Positions 51,651 through 59,507 of a stretch of DNA of 64,000 nt are shown here, piece after piece (the first letter of the stretch is position 1; each line of letters starts with the position of its first letter). The stretch comes from Sphingomonas profundi. Lineage in GTDB: Bacteria > Pseudomonadota > Alphaproteobacteria > Sphingomonadales > Sphingomonadaceae. Both the position numbers and the translations under genes were made by a program. The stretch is from contig NZ_CP046535.1 in NCBI RefSeq assembly GCF_009739515.1, positions 558,001-622,000 on the forward strand, written 5' to 3'. A model generated the notes under the pieces. The model saw nothing but the letters and a program-made list of their open reading frames with translations. It ran no database searches and was not told the DNA's origin.

Positions 51651-53557
51651 ATGATCTCTCCTCGACGGAGCACTAGCGGCAGGACGATGAACGAGGGCAG
51701 GCTGGCGGATGTGTACACCCGCTGTCGCGCCGATACATAGTCGGCCGCCGTCGCTTTCGGAATGCTCGGCACGAACGTCTGCGGATTGCGATCGATCACG
51801 GGAAACCAGCTGGACTGCACCTGCACCATGATGCGGTGCCCGGCGCGGAACACGTGATCGCGGTCGCGCAGCGGCACCTGCCACTTGACGGCCTTGTCGC
51901 GGGGCAGCGGCGTCGGCCGCTCGAAGCTCCGGAGGAAGCGCCCGCGCCGCACCTCCATCGCGATCGGCAGCTGGTAGCCGTTCGGGCTTCTCGCATATTC
52001 GCCGGGCTTCGGCCCTTCGGCCAGCGGATCTTCCGCGCGCGTCACCTGCGGCTGTTCGGGAAAGACGTCGATCAGCTTGACCACGAAGTCGCTGTCCGTG
52101 CCCGAGGTGGAGGCGAACAGTTCCGCGCTCACCGCCCCCGCGATCGTCAGATCCGCCTCCAGCGGCGCGCTGGTGAAGGTCAGCACGTCGGGCCGGTGGT
52201 CGACGAAACGCTGGTCGGCCGACTCCCAGTCCGGCCACTCGCCGCCGGGGTAGGTGGGCGAGACCGGGCGCTGCCGGTACGGCACCGGATTGGCGGGGTC
52301 GCTGACATATTCGCGATAGGCCGGCTCGCCTGGGGCTGGCGCGGTGAAGCTGAGGCTGCCGTCCGCGTGCAGGTACAATCTGGTCGGAGTGGAGGCCGGC
52401 GGCCAGGACTTGTACGTGCGCCATGTGTTCGATCCGGTCTCGAACATCCGGGCGGCATAGTCCGGCTTCTGCCCCTTGCCGTGCAGCCAGTAGGCGAAGA
52501 ACGGCGCCTCGATCTCGCGGCGGAAGCTCTGGCCGGTATCCTGCCCCAGCGCCATCGGCCCCAGCTTCGATGCGTCGCGCCGCCACGCGCCGTGGTTCCA
52601 CGGCCCCGCCACCATCAGGTTGATGCCGTCGGGATCGGACGTCGCCGCCCGCCGGTGGATCTGCCACGGCCCCCACGGATCCTCCTGATCCCAGAAGCCG
52701 GCGACGTTGAGGGTCGGCACGCGCGCCCGGTCGATCGCCTTGTACCAGGCCTGGCCCTGCCAGAAATCGTCATAGTCGGGATGGGCCACCGCGTCGTTCC
52801 AGCTGCCGATCCTGCCGTGCAGATATTTGTCGTTGAACGCCGAGAGCGGCCCGGCCGCGAGATACCAGTCATACGTGTCCCAGCGGTCGAAGCCGAAGCG
52901 GGTGTTGGCGGTCTTGTCGGCTTCTTCCAGCACGCCATATTCGAACACGTAGCTCAGCCGCAGCGCGCCGTAGCGGTGGCCGTCGTCGTTCATCCAGTCG
53001 TCGGCGGGCGAGGCCTGCTCGCTCACCGCCTTAAGCGCCGGATGCGGATCGAGCAGGGTCGCCGCCGAGGTGTAGCCGCTGTACGAGACGCCGAAGATGC
53101 CGACGCGGCCGTTGTTGCCCGGCACGTTCTTCACCAGCCAGTCGATCGTGTCCCAGCCGTCGTGCGTCTCGATCGTGCCCTTGCCGGGCGTCACCTTGAA
53201 ATCGTCGGTGAGGCTGAACACGCCCTCCGATTTGAAGCGGCCGCGGATGTTCTGGTAGACGAAGATATAGCCGTCCGCCGCCAGCGCCGCGCGGGAGGGC
53301 GGGATTTCGGCGGGCGCCTTGTCCGGCACGCCGTAGGGCGTGCGGGTAAGCAGGATCGGCAGCGGCCCGGTGGCGTTCGTCGGCGTCATGATCACGGTCT
53401 GCAACCGCGCGCCATCACGCATCGGCACCATCACCTCGCGATATGTGAACAGCGCGCCGACCGGGGCGGAAGGCTCGCCCACCGGCGGAGCGGCGGCAGC
53501 GGCGGCGGGCAGGGCGCCGGCCAGCAGGATCGCCGTCAAGGCGCCAAGTCCGCCCAT
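51647..53557 (-). CDS. CocE/NonD-family hydrolase (X-Pro dipeptidyl-peptidase-like, S15)
   Basis: A 636-residue exported alpha/beta hydrolase. A signal peptide (to about residue 22) is followed by YREVMVPMRDGARLQTVIMTP, the oxyanion region TRTPYG, and the nucleophile S158 in GVSYSG. The catalytic aspartate is probably in the FWDQEDPWGPW segment and the histidine in GPWNHGAW. The C-terminal jelly-roll domain (about 390-636) is typical of CocE and glutaryl-7-aminocephalosporanate acylases. It hydrolyses esters or amides; the substrate is unknown. A strong GAGGGGGAAG ribosome-binding site precedes the ATG. It heads the operon with the SRPBCC and YCII genes. Confidence 0.92.
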   Translation of the reverse strand: MGGLGALTAILLAGALPAAAAAAPPVGEPSAPVGALFTYREVMVPMRDGARLQTVIMTPTNATGPLPILLTRTPYGVPDKAPAEIPPSRAALAADGYIFVYQNIRGRFKSEGVFSLTDDFKVTPGKGTIETHDGWDTIDWLVKNVPGNNGRVGIFGVSYSGYTSAATLLDPHPALKAVSEQASPADDWMNDDGHRYGALRLSYVFEYGVLEEADKTANTRFGFDRWDTYDWYLAAGPLSAFNDKYLHGRIGSWNDAVAHPDYDDFWQGQAWYKAIDRARVPTLNVAGFWDQEDPWGPWQIHRRAATSDPDGINLMVAGPWNHGAWRRDASKLGPMALGQDTGQSFRREIEAPFFAYWLHGKGQKPDYAARMFETGSNTWRTYKSWPPASTPTRLYLHADGSLSFTAPAPGEPAYREYVSDPANPVPYRQRPVSPTYPGGEWPDWESADQRFVDHRPDVLTFTSAPLEADLTIAGAVSAELFASTSGTDSDFVVKLIDVFPEQPQVTRAEDPLAEGPKPGEYARSPNGYQLPIAMEVRRGRFLRSFERPTPLPRDKAVKWQVPLRDRDHVFRAGHRIMVQVQSSWFPVIDRNPQTFVPSIPKATAADYVSARQRVYTSASLPSFIVLPLVLRRGEIM

Positions 53558-53740
53558 GTTCTTCCCCCTCGGCTTTGCGGCCCCGCCGGGCCGCGTGGCA
53601 TCAACATGCGGCAAGGCGACCGGCGGCGAAAGACGTGTCGGACGCATCCGGTTCAGATTCCATTTGGCTTGGGCGGCTAAGGGCGAGGGCGTTCGAGGGT
53701 ATTCCACCGAGGTCTGGCGGAATCCGGATGGAGCCGCCTG

Positions 53741-54991
53741 TTGATCCTGCCCTCGGTCGCCATCTGGACCATCTGCGCCGTCGCTATCGCGGGCGTCGTC
53801 GTGCGCCCCTTCCGCTGGCCGGAGGCGATCTGGGCCATGGCGGGGGCGGCCATCCTGGTGCTGGCCGGGCTCGTCGCGCCGGCCGCGGCGCTGGGCGCAG
53901 TGGGCCGGGGGCTGGACGTCTACCTTTTTCTCATCGGCATGATGCTGCTGAGCGAGACGGCGCGGGAACATGGCCTGTTCGACTGGATCGCGGCGACGGC
54001 GGCGATCCACGCGCGCGGATCCTCGCCGCGCCTGTTCGTGCTGATCTACGCGGCCGGGATCGTCACCACCACCTTCCTGTCGAACGATGCCACCGCCGTG
54101 GTGCTGACGCCGGCCGTCTACGCCGCCGCGCGCAAGGCCAAGGCGGAGCCGCTGCCGCTGCTGTTCGCCTGCGCGCTGATCGCCAACGCGGCCAGCTTCG
54201 TGCTGCCGATCTCGAACCCGGCCAACATCGTCCTCTACGGCGGCACGATGCCGCCGCTCGGGCGATGGCTCGCATCGTTCGCGCTGCCCTCCATAGCGGC
54301 GATCGGGGTGACGTTCGTGATGCTGCGCTGGGTTGAACGCGCCCGCATCGCCGGCACCTGCGCCGCCGATATCGCGCGGGACAAGCTTTCGGCGGGCGGC
54401 AAGGCGGCGCTGGCCGGCATCGTCGGCACGGCGGCGCTGCTCCTCCTCGCCTCCGCCTTCGATACCGCGCTGGGGCTGCCCGCCGCGCTGGCCGGCACGA
54501 TCACCACCCTTGGCGTGTGCGGCATCGCGCGGCGATCGCCGCTGGTCCCGTTCCGCTCCGTCTCGTGGAGCGTGCTGCCGCTCGTGGCGGGCCTGTTCGT
54601 GCTGGTCGAGGCGCTGACGCAGACCGGCGTCACAGCTTACGTCGCCGATCTGCTGCGGCACGCCTCGGCCGATCCGGTGCGCGGCGCGGCGCTGGCCGGC
54701 ACGGCGCTGGCGTTCGTCTGCAACGCGATGAACAACCTGCCGGCCGGCCTGCTCGCCAGCATCGCGGTAGCGCAGGCGGAGCCGGCGCGGATCGTGACCG
54801 ATGCGCTGCTGATCGGCCTCGATCTCGGCCCCAATCTGTCGATCACCGGATCGCTCGCCACGATCCTGTGGCTGCAGGCGATCCGGCGCGAGGGCGAGGA
54901 TGTCGGCTTCTGGCAGTTCCTGAAGATCGGAACGGTGACGATGGTCCCGGCGCTGATCGCGGCGATCGGCGCCCGCCTGATGCTCGGCTGA
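53741..54991 (+). CDS. ArsB/SLC13-like (ion transporter superfamily) membrane transporter
   Basis: A 416-residue membrane protein with about 11 helices. The conserved features GRGLDVYLFLIGMMLLSETA (about 55-74), TTTFLSNDATAVVLTPAV (about 109-126), ISNPANIVLYG (about 157-167) and the second-repeat FVCNAMNNLPAG (about 325-336) are those of the ArsB/NhaD/DASS superfamily. It may export arsenite or antimonite, but no arsenic genes (arsR, arsC) are adjacent, so another anion is equally possible. The start is a TTG at 53741 behind GGAG. The downstream MFS gene starts 19 bases after the stop, indicating co-transcription. Confidence 0.82.
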   Translation: MILPSVAIWTICAVAIAGVVVRPFRWPEAIWAMAGAAILVLAGLVAPAAALGAVGRGLDVYLFLIGMMLLSETAREHGLFDWIAATAAIHARGSSPRLFVLIYAAGIVTTTFLSNDATAVVLTPAVYAAARKAKAEPLPLLFACALIANAASFVLPISNPANIVLYGGTMPPLGRWLASFALPSIAAIGVTFVMLRWVERARIAGTCAADIARDKLSAGGKAALAGIVGTAALLLLASAFDTALGLPAALAGTITTLGVCGIARRSPLVPFRSVSWSVLPLVAGLFVLVEALTQTGVTAYVADLLRHASADPVRGAALAGTALAFVCNAMNNLPAGLLASIAVAQAEPARIVTDALLIGLDLGPNLSITGSLATILWLQAIRREGEDVGFWQFLKIGTVTMVPALIAAIGARLMLG

Positions 54992-55009
54992 GGACAATCA
55001 CAGGGGATC

Positions 55010-56257
55010 ATGATGACGACCGACACCGCCGCCACCGCCGACGCCACGGGCAGGCACGTGCCCACGCGCACGCTAGACGCGCTCAACTTCTTCCTGGCCG
55101 ACGTGCGGGACGGGCTGGGGCCGTATCTGGCGATCTACCTGATCGCCGTGCGCGGCCCCGCGCACGGCTGGAACGAGGCGACCGTCGGCGTGGTGCTGAC
55201 GATCGCCGGCATCGTCGGGCTGCTGGCGCAGACGCCGGCCGGCGTGCTGATCGATCGCGCGAAGAACAAGCCGCGGATCATCATGGTGGCGGCGCTGCTG
55301 GTGACGCTCAGCAGCCTGTCGCTGCCAATCGTCTCCGGCTACGCGATGGTGACGATCACGCAGTCGATCGCGGCGATGGCGGGCGCGGTGTTCGCGCCCG
55401 CTATATCGGCCGTCACGCTCGGCCTCGTCGGGCCGAAGCTGTTCGCCAAGCGGGTGGGCCGCAACGAGGCGTTCAACCATGCCGGCAACGCGGTATCGGC
55501 CGCGCTCGCCGGCGTGCTCGCCTGGAAGTTCGGCCCGGTCGTGGTGTTCTGGCTGATGGGCGGGCTAACCGTAGCCAGCATCGGCGCGGCGATGCGGATC
55601 AGGAACGACGACATCGACAATGCGGTCGCCCGCGGCCTGGACTGCGAGCCGGAGGAGGATTGCGAGCAGCCGAGCGCGTGGCGCTGCCTGATCGAGAACA
55701 GGCCGCTGATGCTGTTCGCGGCGATCGCCTTCACCTTCCACCTCGCCAACGCCGCGATGCTGACGTCGGTCGGGCAGCTGCTGGCCAAGACGGTGGGCAA
55801 GGATCAGGCGACCTCGCTGACGGCCGCCTGCATCGTCGCGGCGCAGCTCGTGATGGTGCCGGTCGCCATCGTCGTCGGCCGCAATGCGGAGCGCTGGGGC
55901 ACGAAGCCGATCTTCCTCGTCGCCTTCGGCTTCCTGGCGGCGCGCGGCGCGCTCTACACCGTCTCGAACGATCCGTGGTGGCTGGTCGGCGTGCAAGCGA
56001 TGGACGGGGTGGGCGCCGGCATATTCGGCGCGCTGTTTCCCGTCGTCATCGCCGATCTGACGAAGGGCTCGGGCCGCTTCAACGTGAGCCAGGGCGCGGT
56101 CGCGACGGCGCAGGGGCTGGGGGCGGCACTGTCGGCGACGCTGGCCGGATCGATCATCGTCGCGGCCGGGTACAGCGTCAGCTTCCTCACGCTGGCCGCG
56201 ATCGCCGCCGTCGGCTTCGTCCTCTATCTGGCGGCCATGCCGGAGACGAAGGCGTGA
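55010..56257 (+). CDS. MFS transporter
   Basis: A 415-residue, 12-helix transporter. After a short Thr/Ala-rich start, LDALNFFLADVRDGLGPYLAIYL opens helix 1, loop 2-3 has AGVLIDRAKNKPRIIM, and the second half contains VVGRNAERWGTKPIFLVAFGFLAARGALY. This layout, with the ALNFFLADVRDGLGP opening, is found in a group of uncharacterised MFS proteins that I have seen in proteobacteria. A CAGGGGATC sequence precedes the ATG. It shares an operon with the ArsB-like gene. Function is unknown; export is plausible because of the paired antiporter-type gene. Confidence 0.87.
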   Translation: MMTTDTAATADATGRHVPTRTLDALNFFLADVRDGLGPYLAIYLIAVRGPAHGWNEATVGVVLTIAGIVGLLAQTPAGVLIDRAKNKPRIIMVAALLVTLSSLSLPIVSGYAMVTITQSIAAMAGAVFAPAISAVTLGLVGPKLFAKRVGRNEAFNHAGNAVSAALAGVLAWKFGPVVVFWLMGGLTVASIGAAMRIRNDDIDNAVARGLDCEPEEDCEQPSAWRCLIENRPLMLFAAIAFTFHLANAAMLTSVGQLLAKTVGKDQATSLTAACIVAAQLVMVPVAIVVGRNAERWGTKPIFLVAFGFLAARGALYTVSNDPWWLVGVQAMDGVGAGIFGALFPVVIADLTKGSGRFNVSQGAVATAQGLGAALSATLAGSIIVAAGYSVSFLTLAAIAAVGFVLYLAAMPETKA

Positions 56258-56582
56258 CGCCTTAAGGCCGCCGGCGGCGCACCCGATCTTCGCGAGCCCG
56301 CCTACCTGTGTTTTCGGAGTCGCTAGCAGCGGTCCTGAAGGACGGTGCGCTCGTCGCGAGCGGCATGCCGCGCTTCGCCGAACTCCGGCCTGACGGGAGT
56401 GCGCTGCAAGCCTGTTTCCGCCGCGAGGCACGCCGCGCGCTGGCGGCCGATCGGGTACAGCGCCGCTGCGAGGCACCGTGCAGTGATGCGGGCGGCCGCA
56501 GCGCGGACTTTTGTCGGCCCGACGATGCGCTCTGGGCGTCCACGCTGTACGGCGGCGGCACCACGGTGGCGCTGCCCGGCCC
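56258..56582. other. Intergenic region between convergent MFS and GntR genes
   Basis: About 325 bases without a convincing gene. Open frames are present on both strands, but none has recognisable protein features or ribosome-binding sites. I see no clear terminator hairpin with a T-run. Confidence 0.45.
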
Positions 56583-57305
56583 TCAGGCGGAATCGTGCGA
56601 CGTCTCGAACTGGATGACCATCGGAGCGCTGGGAAACGTCATCTCGTAGGCGCCGACTGCCGTGCCGTCCTTGTCGAAGCCGATCGAGGTCAGCGACAAG
56701 GCAGGAGAAAAGGGTTCGAGCGCGAGCAGCGACGCCGCCTCGGCGTCCACGGCGATCGCCTTGACCTCGAAGTGCGAGCGGACGAGGGAAATGCCATATT
56801 GCTCCTGGAGCAAGCGGTAGAGGGGATAACGCGCGAGACGGTCGGCGGTCAGCCGATCGAGGTGTGCGTCCGCGAAATAGAGTTTGCCGTAGGACCACGG
56901 CCGCTCGTCGCGAAACGCCAGCCGCCGAACGAAGGCGAGTTGCGCCGAGGCCGGGAAATAGCGCGCGAACTGCGGCGGGACGTCCGTCACTCCCCGCTCA
57001 AAAATCTCCGCCGGTTTCGAGAACTCGCGCGAGTAGAGCGCCTCCAGCGAAGTCATCGTCTCGCGGGACAAATGCTCGGGCTGGCTGACATAGGTGCCGC
57101 TGCCGCGACGCCTTGCGACAAGGCCCTCCTGTTCGAGCACGCGCAGCGCCTGTCGTACCGGCACCACGCTGATGCCATAGGATTGCGCCATCCGTACCTC
57201 GGGATCGAGCCGATCGCCGTGCCGGCGTGTTCCACTGAGAATTTCGGTGCGGAGGATCTGCGTCAGCTGATACCAGATCGGCAGACTGGAGGAGAATTGG
57301 TTCAT
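56583..57305 (-). CDS. GntR/HutC-family transcriptional regulator with UTRA domain
   Basis: A 240-residue regulator. Residues of about 5-72 form the GntR winged helix (LPIWYQLTQILRTEILSGTRRHGDRLDPEVRMAQSYGISVVPVRQALRVLEQEGLVARRRGSGTYV). Residues of about 90-235 form a UTRA ligand domain with RLAFRDERPWSYGKLYFAD and LLQEQYGISLVRSHFEVKAIAVDAEAA. It probably represses the divergent acyl-CoA dehydrogenase gene until an acyl-CoA or related metabolite binds (inference from arrangement). The ATG at 57305 starts exactly at the HTH domain, as usual. A perfect palindrome lies in the shared control region. Confidence 0.92.
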   Translation of the reverse strand: MNQFSSSLPIWYQLTQILRTEILSGTRRHGDRLDPEVRMAQSYGISVVPVRQALRVLEQEGLVARRRGSGTYVSQPEHLSRETMTSLEALYSREFSKPAEIFERGVTDVPPQFARYFPASAQLAFVRRLAFRDERPWSYGKLYFADAHLDRLTADRLARYPLYRLLQEQYGISLVRSHFEVKAIAVDAEAASLLALEPFSPALSLTSIGFDKDGTAVGAYEMTFPSAPMVIQFETSHDSA

Positions 57306-57414
57306 GCGCGCCCCAGAGCACAACCCGGCAGCCTTGCCTATCATGTCGGGTGCGGCGTTCAATCGATCAGGCACGGCGTCGGGCCGGGGCTGCGGCAAGT
57401 GCGCCTTGCGAATG

Positions 57415-57434
57415 CACGTATTAGAGAATACGTG
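57415..57434. promoter_or_regulatory. Perfect interrupted palindrome, candidate GntR operator
   Basis: CACGTATT and AATACGTG form perfect eight-base arms around a four-base centre (AGAG), making a 20-base operator-like site. It is about 110 bases upstream of the GntR gene and 100 bases upstream of the acyl-CoA dehydrogenase gene, placed to control both. HutC-type regulators bind short palindromes of this size, with conserved GT and AC steps. Confidence 0.6.
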
Positions 57435-57535
57435 ATTTCCGGACTGTCCGGCAACGTCCACTCCCGTGATTGTCCGTCGTTTCGGACGCGCCGGATCGCC
57501 GGCACCCGTTCATTCTGTCGAACGAAGGATAGGTC

Positions 57536-59374
57536 TTGTCTCGAACCGCCGTCATCAATCGCCGCGATCTGGACTTCCTGCTGTTCGACTGGCTCTGCCT
57601 GAACGACGTGCTGGCCTATCCTCGTTTCGAAGGACACAGCGTCGACGATGTCGCCGCCATGCTGACCGTAGCGCAGGACTTGGCCGAGACCGAGATCGCG
57701 CCGCACCTGCGCGACTCCGACAGCATCGAGCCGCGCTTCGAGCGGGATGGTCGGGTGATCGTGCTGCCGGCGGTGGCGGACGGCGTCCGCAGGATCGCCG
57801 AACTGGGCATCTTCGGTGCGGTCTTCGATCATGATCTGGGCGGGCTGCAACTGCCGAACATGGTCTATGTCGCCACCATGGGCCTGCTGATGAGCGGGGC
57901 GATCGCGACACCTTCGTTCATGCTGCTGACGGTGGGCAATGCGCGGCTGATCGCCGCCTTCGGATCGCCCGAGCAGGTGGACGCCTTCGCCCGCCCGCAG
58001 GCAGCGGGCGAGGCACTGGGAACGATGTGCCTGTCGGAGCCGGGCGCCGGCTCGTCGCTGGGGGACATCCGCACCATCGCCCGCCCGGACGGCGAGGACG
58101 ATCTGGGACGCCGCTTCCGGCTGTTCGGGAACAAGATGTGGATCTCCGGCGGCGATCACGACATCACCGACAACATCGTCCACCTGGTGCTCGCCAAGGT
58201 GCCCGGGGAGGATGGCCGCATGGTCGAGGGGACGCGCGGTATCTCGCTGTTCATCGTCCCCAAGATCCTGCCGGACGGTGCCGAGAACGACGTCGTCGTG
58301 GCCGGATTGAACCACAAGATGGGGTATCGCGGCCTGCCGAACTGCGCGCTGAACTTCGGCGAGGGGCACCGCCAGCCCGCCGGCGACGCGGGGGCGATCG
58401 GCTGGCTGATCGGCGAGGTGGGCAGGGGCCTGCCGCAGATGTTCCAGATGATGAACGAAGCGCGCATCTCCGTTGGCCTGGGCGGCGCGATGCTGGCCTA
58501 TCGCGGCTATCTGCTATCGCTTGACTATGCGCGGAACCGCCTGCAGGGCCGCCGCCCCGGCCAGCGCACGGGCGCGCAGATCGCCATCGCCGAACATGCC
58601 GACGTCAAGCGGATGCTGCTCGCGCAGAAGGCCTATTGCGAGGGGGCGCTGGCGCTGGTCCTCTATTCGGCGCGCCTGCTCGATGACGAGACGTCGGGCG
58701 CCGGCGACGCGGCCGAGCAGGCCGGGGCGCTGCTGGCGCTGCTGACGCCGGTGACGAAGACCTGGCCCAGCGAGTTCGCGCAGCGTTCGCTCGACCTGGC
58801 GATCCAGATCCACGGCGGGGCCGGTTACACGCGCGACTATGAGGTCGAGCAACTCTATCGCGACAATCGCCTGAACCCGATTCATGAGGGTACGACCGGC
58901 ATCCAGGCGGTCGATCTCGCGGTCCGAAAGATCCGCGGCGACGATGGTCGGACGCTGCATGCCCTGCGCTTGCGGGTGGAGGCGACGATCGCCACGGCGA
59001 AAGGCTCGGCCCGCTTGGCCGCGCAGGCGGAGGCGGTCGCGGCTGCATGGGCGCAGGTAGACTCGGCAACGCGCCGCCTGCTCGACATCGCCGACGATGC
59101 CGCGGCGATCGTTCACGCCACGCCGTTCCTGTTTGGCTTAGGACATGCCGTGATCGGTTGGCTGTGGCTGGACGTTGCGGCGGCGGCCGAGCGACGGCTG
59201 GCGACGGCGGACAGCGGCGGCGAGCGCAGCTATCTGGACGGCAAGATCGCGGCCGGCCGCTACTTCGCCGAATTCGAATTGCCGCGCGTGGCGGCATGGC
59301 TCCACCCGATCGCCCTCGATACGGATGTGATCGCCGCAATGCAGATCCACCAGTTCCTGGGCGAGGCCGGTTGA
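57536..59374 (+). CDS. Acyl-CoA dehydrogenase, DmdC-like long form
   Basis: A 612-residue flavin enzyme. An N-terminal helical extension precedes the FAD-binding acyl-CoA dehydrogenase core, with TMCLSEPGAGSSLGDIRTIA (about 161-180), KMWISGGDHD (about 200), HKMGYRGLPNC and QIHGGAGYTRDYEVEQLYRDNR. The catalytic glutamate region is NPIHEGTTGIQAVDLA; the length and this region match 3-methylmercaptopropionyl-CoA dehydrogenase (DmdC) and its relatives rather than short FadE forms. Histidine replaces the usual tyrosine before EGT. The start is a TTG at 57536 with an AAGGAT ribosome-binding sequence. It may act on an acyl-CoA sensed by the GntR regulator. Confidence 0.92.
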   Translation: MSRTAVINRRDLDFLLFDWLCLNDVLAYPRFEGHSVDDVAAMLTVAQDLAETEIAPHLRDSDSIEPRFERDGRVIVLPAVADGVRRIAELGIFGAVFDHDLGGLQLPNMVYVATMGLLMSGAIATPSFMLLTVGNARLIAAFGSPEQVDAFARPQAAGEALGTMCLSEPGAGSSLGDIRTIARPDGEDDLGRRFRLFGNKMWISGGDHDITDNIVHLVLAKVPGEDGRMVEGTRGISLFIVPKILPDGAENDVVVAGLNHKMGYRGLPNCALNFGEGHRQPAGDAGAIGWLIGEVGRGLPQMFQMMNEARISVGLGGAMLAYRGYLLSLDYARNRLQGRRPGQRTGAQIAIAEHADVKRMLLAQKAYCEGALALVLYSARLLDDETSGAGDAAEQAGALLALLTPVTKTWPSEFAQRSLDLAIQIHGGAGYTRDYEVEQLYRDNRLNPIHEGTTGIQAVDLAVRKIRGDDGRTLHALRLRVEATIATAKGSARLAAQAEAVAAAWAQVDSATRRLLDIADDAAAIVHATPFLFGLGHAVIGWLWLDVAAAAERRLATADSGGERSYLDGKIAAGRYFAEFELPRVAAWLHPIALDTDVIAAMQIHQFLGEAG

Positions 59375-59507
59375 CCCGGTCCGGCAGTTTGAGGCGGCGG
59401 CGATCATCTTGGAAGGTGTGCGCGCCAGTCGTTGAAGGATTCTCGTCGGCTTGGACGCCGAACTGGTCGACCAGATGGTACGCGCCGCAGTCGGGATGTT
59501 CCGAGGG

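Noticed and set aside
51647-54997. 1116-codon minus-strand frame that would extend the CocE hydrolase far upstream
   Set aside because: The extension overlaps the plus-strand ArsB-like gene, is His/Arg-rich, and a signal peptide with a strong ribosome-binding site begins at 53557.
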